Source: Clostridiales bacterium (GTDB lineage Bacteria > Bacillota > Clostridia > Christensenellales > Aristaeellaceae). Taken from it: 50,779 nucleotides of DNA. Made by a program: the position numbers and the translations under genes. Positions 1 through 8,313 of this stretch are shown here, one piece after another; the stretch's first letter is position 1; every line of letters begins with the position of its first letter. The stretch spans positions 1-50,779 of the forward strand of contig SVGO01000006.1 in the NCBI GenBank assembly GCA_015056305.1, read 5' to 3'. Below the pieces are notes generated by a model. It saw only the letters and a program-made list of their open reading frames with translations. It was not told the origin of the DNA and ran no database searches.

Positions 1-95
1 AAGGTGGCTTCGAGGGACGGGCTCTGGAAGAAGCGCTCGAGAGCCGGGCTCTTCAGACGGAGCATGATTTCGCCGAAAGTAATAATACGGGCCAT
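1..95 (-). CDS. kdgK: 2-keto-3-deoxygluconate kinase, N-terminal fragment (runs off the window)
   Basis: Only the first 31 codons are inside the window. They read MARIITFGEIMLRL and then a segment rich in FFQSPSLEATF, the usual opening of PfkB-family sugar kinases annotated as KdgK. The ATG is preceded by AGGAGTGATTACC, a good ribosome binding site. KdgK phosphorylates 2-keto-3-deoxygluconate in hexuronate breakdown, in the cytoplasm. The family call is firm, but the exact substrate cannot be fixed from the N-terminus, and fructokinase or ribokinase relatives remain possible. It is too short for the ORF track. Confidence 0.7.
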   Translation of the reverse strand, partial: MARIITFGEIMLRLKSPALERFFQSPSLEAT

Positions 96-328
96 TGGTA
101 ATCACTCCTGAATTTTATTTGAGGCAACTGTGCAGAAAAAATTCCGACATATTCCCTCACTTTTACCATTATTATACACGATGGTTTTTGCGAAATCAAG
201 TCGTCAGACCAATTTTTCATTTCATAGAGAATTTTTGTGAAAACCATCAAAATTATAATCTTGTTTTTGATAGATTGGTCGTAAAACTGCGAATGCATCT
301 GTTCTTTTTGTCATCTCCGACAGATAAA

Positions 329-1696
329 TCAGCGCAATTCCTCTCCTCTGGTGAGGTTCTTGAGCCATCTGTAGCGCCGGAAGCGCAGCGCCGAGGGAAC
401 CATCTTCACAAACTCGTCGAGATTGAGGAACATATAGATGACGACCGCCGGCCATCTCAGCACGAAAGCCGCCGCATAGGAGAGCGGCAGCACGATCAGC
501 CACATGGTCACCGTGTCGAGCACGACGCCAAAGCGCGTGTCGCCGCCCGCGCAGAAGATGCCGGAAATCAGGCAGGAGTTGTAGCTTCTGCCGATGCAGT
601 ACACCGAGCAGATCGGGATCATCATCTCCAGCAGCTTCGCCGCCTCGCCCTCCAGGCCACAGAAGCGGACCACAGGCCCGCGCATAAGCATCAGCAGCAG
701 GCCCGCCGCTGCGCCGAGGAGCACGGAGAGCAGCTCCAGCGCCCGGCCGAGAGCCTTTGCCTCGTCCAGCCGGCCTGCGCCCATCTCCTGCCCCAGCAGG
801 ATGCTGCCGGCTGTGCCCAGCGCCATGCAGGCCACGCACACCAGCTCGCGCAGGTTGCTGGCAATCGCATTGGCGGAGACCATGTCCGAGCTCATGTGGC
901 CCATGATCGCGGTGAGCAGCGCCATCGCCAGACCGTAGATCAGGTTATTGGCCAGAACCGGCAGCGTATAGGACCAGAAATCCCGCCACAGCCAGCGGCG
1001 CAGGGAGAAGACATCCTTCGCCGAAAGCGCCACGCCGCTGCCTGTACGGATCGAGCGCAGGCACAGCGCCAGCTCGAGCACGCGGGCGATCACCGTCGCC
1101 GCCGCAACGCCCAGCATCGCCAGCTTCGCATCATGCGGGAAGAGCACGCGGATGGAGATGAAATTGAGCGTGATGTTGCACAGCAGGCAGATCGTGGAAA
1201 TGGCTGCGCTGCGCCTGGTTTGCCCCATGCTCTTGAAAATCGAAAGCAGCACCTGCGAAACACAGGAAGGAATATAGCTGACGCCCAGCACGCGCAGAAA
1301 GGACGCGCCCAGCGCGATCAGCTCCGGGTCGTTTGTGAACACGCGCATGAGCAGCTGCGGCACAAGCATGCACGCCGCGCAGAATGCCGTGCCGATCCCC
1401 AGCATGAGCAGCACGCCCAGCCCCTGCACCTGACGAATCACAGCCAGATCGCGCCTGCCGTAATACTGCGCGGCGAGAATCGTCGTGCCGGTGGTGATGC
1501 TCCAGTGAAACAGCGTGACCACAAACGTCACCTGCGCCGCCAGCGACGATGCGCTCAGCGCGCTCTGGCTGACGGAAGAAAGCATGAACACGTCCGCAGA
1601 ATTGACGATCGCGCTGAGCAGATTCTGCAGCACGACGGGCAGCATCAGCGTGACCAGATCCCGGGACATCCTCCGGTTAAAGGCGCTGTGTTCCAT
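329..1696 (-). CDS. MATE family multidrug/metabolite efflux transporter
   Basis: A 455-residue membrane protein with about 12 hydrophobic segments. The N-terminal region (LMLPVVLQNLLSAIVNSADV, later ILAAQYYGRRD) is typical of MATE antiporters, which export cationic drugs or metabolites using Na+ or H+. The ORF track starts eight codons upstream at 1720, but AAAGGGG sits about ten bases before the internal ATG of MEHSAFNRR, so I place the start at 1696. The ArsR gene lies upstream in the same direction with a gap of about 150 bases, so the repressor could control the exporter. No substrate can be inferred. Confidence 0.88.
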   Translation of the reverse strand: MEHSAFNRRMSRDLVTLMLPVVLQNLLSAIVNSADVFMLSSVSQSALSASSLAAQVTFVVTLFHWSITTGTTILAAQYYGRRDLAVIRQVQGLGVLLMLGIGTAFCAACMLVPQLLMRVFTNDPELIALGASFLRVLGVSYIPSCVSQVLLSIFKSMGQTRRSAAISTICLLCNITLNFISIRVLFPHDAKLAMLGVAAATVIARVLELALCLRSIRTGSGVALSAKDVFSLRRWLWRDFWSYTLPVLANNLIYGLAMALLTAIMGHMSSDMVSANAIASNLRELVCVACMALGTAGSILLGQEMGAGRLDEAKALGRALELLSVLLGAAAGLLLMLMRGPVVRFCGLEGEAAKLLEMMIPICSVYCIGRSYNSCLISGIFCAGGDTRFGVVLDTVTMWLIVLPLSYAAAFVLRWPAVVIYMFLNLDEFVKMVPSALRFRRYRWLKNLTRGEELR

Positions 1697-1854
1697 TGAT
1701 GAAATACCCCTTTGTATCATTCAAGTGTCGTGACGCCAGTATAGCCCAGAAACGAAAAAAAGTAAACCGCATTCCGGTTTACTCTGAATAGCTTCTTGTA
1801 ATTTATAAATTTGCATATATCTATACAAAATAAAAAAGGGCCGCTGCCCGTTTC

Positions 1855-2136
1855 TCATCCGATATTCAAGACGCTGCAGAGCATCTCCTTCGCTGCCTGC
1901 GCGCCCGTCTCGCTCAGCGAGTAATAAATCCACTTGCCATCCTTGCGGGCGCTGACCAATCCGGCGTCCAGCAGAATCCGCATGTGATGCGAGAGCGTCG
2001 GCTGGCTGATGCACAGCGCTTCCTGCAGGCGGCAGGCGCAGCGCTCGCCATGATGCAGCAGCGTCAGAATCATAAGACGGTTTTCATCGCCCATCGCCTT
2101 GAATACGCGAGCCATCGTCCGATTGGTCCCTTCCAT
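1855..2136 (-). CDS. ArsR/SmtB family metal- or metalloid-responsive repressor
   Basis: 93 residues with a winged helix-turn-helix fold. The recognition-helix region SQPTLSHHMRILLDAGLV is characteristic of ArsR repressors, followed by the beta-wing KDGKWIYYSL. The segment GERCACRLQ carries a Cys-x-Cys pair at the position of the ELCVCDL metalloid-binding motif of ArsR, so thiol ligation of arsenite, antimonite or a soft metal is plausible. No arsB, acr3 or arsC is adjacent; the neighbour downstream is a MATE exporter. Family certain, inducer inferred. Confidence 0.88.
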   Translation of the reverse strand: MEGTNRTMARVFKAMGDENRLMILTLLHHGERCACRLQEALCISQPTLSHHMRILLDAGLVSARKDGKWIYYSLSETGAQAAKEMLCSVLNIG

Positions 2137-2164
2137 AATACCACCCTTTGACGAACATAATCAT

Positions 2165-2207
2165 CCTATAATATAGGTATTATACGCATCGAAATGGTGG
2201 ATGTCAA
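2165..2207 (-). promoter_or_regulatory. Promoter and palindromic operator of the arsR-like gene
   Basis: Read on the minus strand, TTGACA (2202-2207) and TATAAT (2179-2184) are separated by exactly 17 bases, a full-consensus sigma-A promoter. Immediately downstream of the -10 lies CCTATAATATAGG (2165-2177), a perfect 6+1+6 palindrome at the expected transcription start. That position suits an autoregulatory ArsR operator. Confidence 0.75.
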
Positions 2208-2322
2208 TTCAATTATGTCTTTTATAACAAAGTTTTTGTTATTCTAACGAACTGACGAACGCCGAAGCGCGCCGGTTTGCCGGGCATCACGCCAGCAGGG
2301 GTAAAAGAACTCCTTCAAACCG

Positions 2323-2382
2323 GCGCGAAGCGAAGAAGGGCGTTTAAGGGATGAAAGCCCCAGACACCCTCTTCGCTTCGCG
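2323..2382. repeat. Dispersed intergenic repeat, copy 1 (GCGAAGCGAAGAAGGG inverted pair)
   Basis: The end motif GCGCGAAGCGAAGAAGGG (2323-2340) is followed about 26 bases later by its inverted partner CCCTCTTCGCTTCGCG (2367-2382). The same motif recurs in other gene-free gaps of this window near 8.2, 12.6, 14.45 and 19.55 kb; the piece near 50.7 kb shares other parts of the element. The rest of the 2137-2396 gap holds the arsR promoter and nothing else I recognise. Confidence 0.7.
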
Positions 2383-2396
2383 ATCGCTTTCATTTT

Positions 2397-5300
2397 TCAT
2401 TTCAGGTCGTCGACGGTTTTGCGCGCGAGGCGTCTGCGCTTCTTTCTCGTCGGATCAAATCCGCACACGGCGGCATAGTCACAATGCGCGCACGCCAGAT
2501 ACGCGCCATGCGCCGCAGGCGCATCCTCGATCACGCCGCCATACACGCCGCCCGCCAATTCCGCCGCCTTGCCCCGGGCGAATGTCACCATCGCATCCAT
2601 GCCCGCCTGATCGGTCATCGACGCGCGATACAGCGCGCTGGGCTTGCCGTCCCGGGTGATCATTCCCGCGTGCCGCTCGTCCTGTGCGCGCAGGATCTCC
2701 ACATCACAAAGCGATACGCCCGCCAGCGAAAGCTTCTTGGCGATCTGCCGTTCAATCTCTTCCTTGACCCTTGATTCACTCTTCACCGTCGGATCGGCGA
2801 TGCGGCAGTAGAAGAAGCCCGCCGCCTGCGCATCCGGCGTATTCTCCATCGCCGCCGCCAGATACAGAAGCAGCTGAAGCTGAATGCCGTAATACGCCAT
2901 CGTCGGATCGAATTTCTTCGTGCCGGACTTATAGTCCACCACGCGGATATGCTTCGGCTCGCCGTCAAGCACGTCGATGCGGTCAATCCTGCCCTGCAGA
3001 TAGACGTGCGATCCGTCCGCAAGCTCCAGAATGATCGGTGCAGCGCCGTTTCTGCCGAAGACCATCTCAAAGCGCATCGGCGCAAACCGGCTGCCAGCGA
3101 ACTGGCCCGCGATGTTCTTCGCCGCGCGATGCGCCGTCTTCGTGATCCGCCGGGCGATCGCCGCGCCGCGCTCGCTCTCGCCCAGAGGCGACATCCGCCA
3201 TTTTGCGATCAGCGGCGCGGTCGCTTCGTCCATCAGTCGCCTGCATGTCGCCTCGTCCACATCCGGGAACTGCGGCAGCTGCGTCAGCGCGCGCGTGAAC
3301 TGCTCCGCCGCCTCGTGATAGAGCGTGCCCAGCTCCGCGCGATCCACGCCGGGCCTCAGCTCCTCCTGCGGGGAAAGGCCGTAGCGCACAAAATGCCTGT
3401 ACGGGCACTGGGCAAACGTCTCCAGCCGCGATACGCTCATCACCGGCCTGCCGTAAAGCGAGCGCGCCTGCGTGCGCTCAAGGCGCTTTGCTGCCTGTCC
3501 GCCAAGCTTCTGTGTGACGGCGAGCAGCTTATCTCTGCCCTGCCCGCTTCTTTTCATCGCGGCATATGCCTGTGCATAGCAGGAAGAAAGCGTTTCTCTG
3601 CCGTCCGCCGCCGCGCCCAGATGGACGCTCATCGCCTCCAGCGCGGCGTCCGGCGCGCAGAGCATGTCTTCCAGCTCGCCGCTGACCAGACCGCCGCCCA
3701 CCGGCATCGCCGGATAGAGCCTGCGAAGCGCCTGCACCGCGCTGCCTTCGCGCAGCGCGCGGCCCGTTTCATCCGCGAGCGCATACGAGAGAATCAGCCG
3801 CTCCTTTGCGCCGCAGAGCGCCTTGAGGATATCCAGCTGCTCCAGCGCGGCGCGTTCGGCAAGGCTCATGCCCAGATACGCGCCCGTTGCGCTTGCCGCT
3901 TCCTCGCGCTCCTGCTCGGTAAGCAGTCCGCCGCCGGAGGAGCCTCCGCTGTCGTTCATGCCCAGCGCGAAGAGCACGCGCACCTCTGCCGTGCGCACAT
4001 TGCCGATCTCGCCGCAGATCACCGCGCCGTCCGCCGGCGGCAGCGCCGCAAGCTCCAGCGCGGAAATGCCGCTCTCCAGCAGATTCAGCATCAGCTTGCC
4101 CGATGCGCCCGTTCCTTCCAGCAGCGTGTGCAGCTGATCGAGCGTCTCCATCAGCAGATTCCATACCTGCGCGCAATCCTCCGCCTCGGCATGCAGGCCC
4201 GCTGCCTGCAGATCCGCGCGCATATCGCCGAGCGTATCGAATGCGTGCACCTCTTCCAGCAGTGCAAGCACCGCAGCGATGGTATCGTCCGCCGTCTTCG
4301 CATTGGAGAGCGCCTTCTGCAGGCGCGCAAGCGGAGCGGCGACCGCTTCACGGCTCGCATTGAGCCTTTCCAGCTGCGCTTCGTCGCCGTTTTTGATGAA
4401 CCGCAGCGGACGCTTGAATGCCTCCCCGCGGATATCCATGCCCTCGCAGTATGCGCACAGCGCGTCCGCATCCTCGCGCGCAATCGGCATGAAGCCGGAG
4501 AGCATGCATTCGCTCAGATCCGCCGCGCGCCAGCCCTGCGTCACCACGCGCAGCGCAGCCATCACAAACCGGCACAGCGGATGCGCGCCGGCGGGGCGCT
4601 TGCCTGCGACATACGCCGTTACGCCATAGAGCGCGAGGATATTCTCCATCAGCGGCGCATAGCCGCTTTCCTTGGGATAGACCACCGCAATCTCCGATGC
4701 GTCCATCCCGTCCATCAGAAGACGGCGGATCCTCGCGCCGCATGCGTGCGCCTCCTGGCGCGGGGAGCTGACCGCGCGTACCTCGATGCACGAAGGCGCC
4801 GCTTCCCTCGGCTTGGCGCCCAGGGCAAAGAGCTGCCGCTCCATGACCTGAATATCCTCCGGCGCGTCCAGCGGCGCGTCCAGCTTTTCGCGCCTGACGG
4901 CAATGCCCTTCTGCGCGGCGGTCTGCATCAGCCGCTCGATTGAAAAATTCACCGGCGCATACAGCCGGCCGTCCGGCGCGCCATTGTCATCCGTCTCCAC
5001 GGCCAGCGTGAGCGACGCACACAGCGAGGCCATATGCACAAGCTGCTGCGCGAACGTCGGGGTGATCATGTCAAATCCATAGACGAACACATGCTGATCC
5101 TTCATCACGCCGGAGCGCTCCATGCGCATAAGCATCTCGCGGGAGATATCCTCTGCATCCGCGAGATGCCCGGCCATGCGGCGCTCGTAGGCCGCATAGA
5201 TTCTCGCCGCATCGGCGAGCTTCTGGGAGGAGGGCAGCGCGCGCTGCTGTTCATCCATCCCCGCAAGCATATCCTCAATCTCCTGCGCCGCCAGACCGCT

Positions 5301-5684
5301 CCGCTTGAAATCCGCAATCAGCGAAGAAAACCTTGCCGCAAGGCCCGGCGAGGCCTGCTGCGCCGCTGCGCGGTAGATCGTCAGATTGTCCTTCTCCTGT
5401 TCGATGATCTCGCTGAGCACCATGCACTTGCCGCGCTCATCGAAGATCACCCTGTCCGGCTGGCCCGCGCGCTCAAACACACGCCCCTGCAGCCTGCCCG
5501 GAGAGAGCACGTCGATCATAAACGTACCGTCGAGGTTCAGCCGCGTCATGATCTCAATCTCCGCCTGCAGGGTATACTGCGCGGGCACGAGAAACATGCA
5601 GCGTTCTCCCTGCGCCGCCTTCTCGCCGATGCGCCGCACGCATACGCTGAGCAGCCTGTGCGTCCTTGCGGTGATGATGTTCAT
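2397..5684 (-). CDS. addB: ATP-dependent helicase/deoxyribonuclease subunit B (AddB)
   Basis: A 1095-residue AddB-type protein, half of the AddAB complex that resects double-strand breaks for recombination. The C-terminal RecB-like nuclease contains VVDYKSGTKKFD, and the four iron-sulfur cysteines are visible as CPYRHFVRYG and CAHCDYAAVC. I start at MNIITARTH because AGGGGG precedes that ATG by eight bases; the track's start at 5762 would read through parS sites. Oddity: the N-terminal GxxGSGK(T/S) Walker A loop of most AddB proteins is absent, replaced by TARTHRL. addA is not adjacent, although the two usually form an operon. Confidence 0.9.
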   Translation of the reverse strand: MNIITARTHRLLSVCVRRIGEKAAQGERCMFLVPAQYTLQAEIEIMTRLNLDGTFMIDVLSPGRLQGRVFERAGQPDRVIFDERGKCMVLSEIIEQEKDNLTIYRAAAQQASPGLAARFSSLIADFKRSGLAAQEIEDMLAGMDEQQRALPSSQKLADAARIYAAYERRMAGHLADAEDISREMLMRMERSGVMKDQHVFVYGFDMITPTFAQQLVHMASLCASLTLAVETDDNGAPDGRLYAPVNFSIERLMQTAAQKGIAVRREKLDAPLDAPEDIQVMERQLFALGAKPREAAPSCIEVRAVSSPRQEAHACGARIRRLLMDGMDASEIAVVYPKESGYAPLMENILALYGVTAYVAGKRPAGAHPLCRFVMAALRVVTQGWRAADLSECMLSGFMPIAREDADALCAYCEGMDIRGEAFKRPLRFIKNGDEAQLERLNASREAVAAPLARLQKALSNAKTADDTIAAVLALLEEVHAFDTLGDMRADLQAAGLHAEAEDCAQVWNLLMETLDQLHTLLEGTGASGKLMLNLLESGISALELAALPPADGAVICGEIGNVRTAEVRVLFALGMNDSGGSSGGGLLTEQEREEAASATGAYLGMSLAERAALEQLDILKALCGAKERLILSYALADETGRALREGSAVQALRRLYPAMPVGGGLVSGELEDMLCAPDAALEAMSVHLGAAADGRETLSSCYAQAYAAMKRSGQGRDKLLAVTQKLGGQAAKRLERTQARSLYGRPVMSVSRLETFAQCPYRHFVRYGLSPQEELRPGVDRAELGTLYHEAAEQFTRALTQLPQFPDVDEATCRRLMDEATAPLIAKWRMSPLGESERGAAIARRITKTAHRAAKNIAGQFAGSRFAPMRFEMVFGRNGAAPIILELADGSHVYLQGRIDRIDVLDGEPKHIRVVDYKSGTKKFDPTMAYYGIQLQLLLYLAAAMENTPDAQAAGFFYCRIADPTVKSESRVKEEIERQIAKKLSLAGVSLCDVEILRAQDERHAGMITRDGKPSALYRASMTDQAGMDAMVTFARGKAAELAGGVYGGVIEDAPAAHGAYLACAHCDYAAVCGFDPTRKKRRRLARKTVDDLK

Positions 5685-5714
5685 GATGCGATCCCCCTGT
5701 TTCTGCCGCCTCAT

Positions 5715-5730
5715 TGTTTCACGTGAAACA
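5715..5730. promoter_or_regulatory. parS centromere site 1
   Basis: TGTTTCACGTGAAACA, a perfect 16-bp palindrome identical to the B. subtilis ParB (Spo0J) binding consensus. It lies between the divergent addB and phosphoesterase genes. In the false upstream reading frames it is translated as VSRET or FHVKH, a known signature of parS inside ORF calls. Confidence 0.95.
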
Positions 5731-5762
5731 AATCTTCCTCTCTCTCCTTCCGCACGATCCAA

Positions 5763-5778
5763 TGTTTCACGTGAAACA
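5763..5778. promoter_or_regulatory. parS centromere site 2
   Basis: A second perfect TGTTTCACGTGAAACA, 48 bases after the first. Tight clustering favours ParB loading, CTP-dependent spreading and chromosome segregation. Confidence 0.95.
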
Positions 5779-5800
5779 ATGCAGTCGCGCGCCGCCGGAA

Positions 5801-5816
5801 TGTTCCACGTGAAACA
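5801..5816. promoter_or_regulatory. parS centromere site 3
   Basis: TGTTCCACGTGAAACA differs from the other two only at the fifth base, the position tolerated in the B. subtilis consensus TGTTNCACGTGAAACA. It begins 38 bases after site 2. Confidence 0.92.
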
Positions 5817-5907
5817 TTCCGGCCCGGAAAAGGAAACGCAGCCTGATATCCAGAATTATACCATAAAGTATCCTTCCTTTTCAATTTTTCACACAAGGAG
5901 GCCGCCT

Positions 5908-6750
5908 ATGCGTATCGCGCTCATCTCCGATGTGCACAGCAATATCGTCGCCCTGCAATCTGTCATGAAGGCCATCAAACAGCATTCGCCGGACATAATC
6001 CTCTCTCTGGGCGATCAGGTGAATCTCGGTCCCTGTCCCAAAGAGACGCTCGCGCTGCTGAAAGCCGAAGGCGTAACCTGCCTGCACGGCAATCATGAGC
6101 GATACATCCTCTCGGCGATGGCGGGCGATCCCGGATATGCCGGCGCGAACTTCGCCTCCCTGCGCTACAACGCATCGCTGCTCACGCCCGAGGAGATCAC
6201 ATTCCCCAAGGAGATGGAATTCGGCGGCGTGACATTCTGCCATGCGATGCCCGGGGACGACCGTTTCCCCGTTTTCGACCCGGCGCTCGCCCTGCCCAAG
6301 CTCCGCGAAATGCATTTCGAAAAACCCACGCACATCATCTGCGGCCACGGACATAACCCCACCCACATCCGCCATGGAAACGTGACGATCGACTCCATCG
6401 GCGCCGTCGGCTGTATGGACGACGGCGTGCCCGGCACGGCGCCGTATGCCATCCTGACGCTTGAACACGGGCAGGCGATGCTGCGCCCGTACTACGTCGC
6501 CTATGAGACGAGGCACATAAAGGAGATCTTCAAGGCAAGCGGCATGGCGGACTTCTGCCCCATCATGGCGCACATCAGCTGCATGCAGATGACCCACAAT
6601 CAGGATTTCCTCGTACCCTTCGTCGAAAGGGCGCAGGCCATGAGCAAGGCGCGCGCAGAAACCCACATCAGCGAACAGACTTGGCGTGATATGGACGAAA
6701 TATTTGCCTGGCCGGACGGGCGCAACACCACACAGTACTGGAAGAAATAA
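5908..6750 (+). CDS. Calcineurin-like metallophosphoesterase (YfcE/MJ0936-type)
   Basis: 280 residues with the full set of dimetal phosphoesterase motifs: LISDVHSN (Asp8, His10), LSLGDQVN (Asp36), CLHGNHE (Asn62, His63), CHAMPGD and CGHGHNPTHI near residue 146. Such cytoplasmic enzymes cleave phosphomonoesters or phosphodiesters; the natural substrate is unknown. The start is fixed by AAGGAG seven bases before ATG; the track's 5386 start is an artefact that runs through addB and the parS sites. It is followed by a clear terminator, so it is probably monocistronic. Confidence 0.88.
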   Translation: MRIALISDVHSNIVALQSVMKAIKQHSPDIILSLGDQVNLGPCPKETLALLKAEGVTCLHGNHERYILSAMAGDPGYAGANFASLRYNASLLTPEEITFPKEMEFGGVTFCHAMPGDDRFPVFDPALALPKLREMHFEKPTHIICGHGHNPTHIRHGNVTIDSIGAVGCMDDGVPGTAPYAILTLEHGQAMLRPYYVAYETRHIKEIFKASGMADFCPIMAHISCMQMTHNQDFLVPFVERAQAMSKARAETHISEQTWRDMDEIFAWPDGRNTTQYWKK

Positions 6751-6756
6751 ATCCTG

Positions 6757-6784
6757 AAAGCGCAGGCAACATGCCTGCGCTTTT
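6757..6784 (+). terminator. Intrinsic terminator after the phosphoesterase gene
   Basis: The stem AAGCGCAGGC / GCCTGCGCTT with an AACAT loop is followed by a short T-run, just after the stop codon. Confidence 0.8.
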
Positions 6785-6853
6785 AAGATGCACAACAAAT
6801 ACCTCTGCATTGCGTTGCCCATGCGGCAGGATTTCGACAATTTGCCCATTCGT

Positions 6854-6882
6854 TTGACACGAGATGCAAAGAGAAGTATAAT
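6854..6882 (+). promoter_or_regulatory. Consensus promoter for the phosphodiester glycosidase genes
   Basis: TTGACA (6854-6859), a 17-base spacer, then TATAAT (6877-6882). It lies about 77 bases upstream of the GTG start at 6960. The gap 6785-6853 shows nothing else I recognise. Confidence 0.85.
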
Positions 6883-6959
6883 ATAAGCTGACTTTTTGTC
6901 GATCAGCAAAGACACAGGCGGCTTCCTGCGAAGCCGATGGACCCCGAGGAGGGCATAGA

Positions 6960-8156
6960 GTGAAACGACGCAGACTGCCTGCACGCACGCTGGATTCTTT
7001 CCGGCGCACGCCGCAGCGGCGATACGACCTGCCGGCGCAGGAGGAGACGCGCACAGAGCATGCGCAGCGCTTCCGCAAGCGCTATTTTGATATTCCCGCC
7101 ATCCGACCCGGCGTCGACCGCACGCTGATGACGCTGCTGAGCGTGGTGATGCTGCTGACGATGTGCAACGCCAGCGCGCCGATGAGCGAGGTGCCCGATG
7201 TGCAGACGCGCTTTTCCCAATGGGCGCAGATTCAGAACGAAAAGACGGTCAAGATCCTCCCCGGCCCCACGCCCGAGCCGCAGAGCGAGCTGGCGCAGGC
7301 GCTCTCCTTTGATCAGGAAAGCCAGCAGGAGATCATCGATAAGGCGATGGCCACGCCCGATCCAAGCGTGACGCCGGAGCCGGAGAGCAAATTCAAGGAA
7401 TACGCCCCGGGCGAGCTTTCCTATGAGACGGACAAGCTCAAGGTCTCCATTGAGCAGAAGAAGAAGGACGGCCTGACATACTTTGTCTGCGACATCAGGC
7501 TCAGCGACGTCAGCCAGTTCAAGACGGCGTTTGCCGGCGACGATTTCCGCAGCGGCATCTACGAGGCCGTCAGCGACATCGCAGGCCGACACTCCCCCGT
7601 GCTGGCGATCAATGCGGACTTCTGCCGCTATCACCGCGAGGGCGTCATCATCCGCAACGGCGAGGTGCTGCGCAGGCAGAACATCAAGAAGCACCACCTG
7701 CTCATCGTCGATGAAAACGGCAACCTCTCCGCGCAGACGGACCGCTCCGGCAAGCAGGGCCTGGTCGCCAACAAGCTCGAGCAGCAAAACACCTGGCAGA
7801 CGTTCGAATTCGGCCCCGTGCTCGTGGAGAACGGCGAGGCTGCCGAGCTCCCGCTCAAGTCCTTCTACATCAACTGCAACGAGGGCTATTACGAGCCGCG
7901 CACGGCCATCGGCCAGATCGGCCCGCTGCATTACATCGTCATCGTCGTCGACGGCCGCCGCGACGGCTATTCCACCGGCGCGGATATGCCGCAGCTCCAG
8001 CAGCTCTTCCTGGACGAGGGCGTGGAGTTTGCCTTTAATCTCGACGGCGGCGGCTCCACGACGCTGTATTTCCTGGGCGAGGTCATCAATATGCCCTCCG
8101 GCGGCAAGCAGCGCTCCGTCAGCGACGTGATCATGTTCATGCCCAACGCGATGTAA
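6960..8156 (+). CDS. Membrane-anchored phosphodiester glycosidase (NAGPA domain), paralogue 1
   Basis: 398 residues from a GTG start preceded by GGAGG. A basic N-terminal region is followed by one hydrophobic anchor (TLMTLLSVVMLLTMCNAS, about residues 56-75) and a Pro/Glu-rich linker. The C-terminal NAGPA-type domain has LAINADFCRY, IVVDGRRDGYS and FNLDGGGSTTLYF. The family includes the enzyme that removes GlcNAc from GlcNAc-1-phosphodiesters; bacterial members are thought to act on surface phosphodiester-linked sugars. The domain should face outward. The next gene is a shorter paralogue in the same direction. Confidence 0.85.
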   Translation: MKRRRLPARTLDSFRRTPQRRYDLPAQEETRTEHAQRFRKRYFDIPAIRPGVDRTLMTLLSVVMLLTMCNASAPMSEVPDVQTRFSQWAQIQNEKTVKILPGPTPEPQSELAQALSFDQESQQEIIDKAMATPDPSVTPEPESKFKEYAPGELSYETDKLKVSIEQKKKDGLTYFVCDIRLSDVSQFKTAFAGDDFRSGIYEAVSDIAGRHSPVLAINADFCRYHREGVIIRNGEVLRRQNIKKHHLLIVDENGNLSAQTDRSGKQGLVANKLEQQNTWQTFEFGPVLVENGEAAELPLKSFYINCNEGYYEPRTAIGQIGPLHYIVIVVDGRRDGYSTGADMPQLQQLFLDEGVEFAFNLDGGGSTTLYFLGEVINMPSGGKQRSVSDVIMFMPNAM

Positions 8157-8170
8157 TTTATTAAAGTTAC

Positions 8171-8232
8171 ATTGGGCTGCCGCCCAAACCTGCTTGGGGA
8201 TTTCATCCCCAAACCCCTTCTTCGCTTCGCGC
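8171..8232. repeat. Dispersed intergenic repeat, copy 2
   Basis: Three modules in a row: the hairpin TTGGGCTGCCGCCCAA, the hairpin TTGGGGATTTCATCCCCAA, and the end motif CCCCTTCTTCGCTTCGCGC. It fills most of the gap between the two NAGPA genes. Confidence 0.75.
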
Positions 8233-8313
8233 ATATTGATCGATTCTGTCTGAGAATAAAACAGCATTATGTTACAGTGTCCATTCGCTTATAAACAGAA
8301 AGGAACCCATCGC

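Noticed and set aside
95-1699. 534-residue plus-strand ORF opposite the MATE gene
   Set aside because: It is the antisense shadow of the GC-rich MATE gene: low-complexity His/Arg/Gln-rich translation, no family resemblance. The same applies to long antisense ORFs opposite addB, the NAGPA genes, htpG, the symporter, ClC, MFS, CNNM, GH120, GH31, the reductase, the kinase and the AAA+ gene.
5700-5900. Replication origin at the parS cluster
   Set aside because: No dnaA gene, DnaA-box cluster or AT-rich unwinding region is visible; parS indicates origin proximity only.
5386-5907. N-terminal extension of the phosphoesterase ORF
   Set aside because: It runs through addB antisense and the parS sites (read as VSRET and FHVKH); the AAGGAG before 5908 and the MRIALISDVHSN start settle the true beginning.
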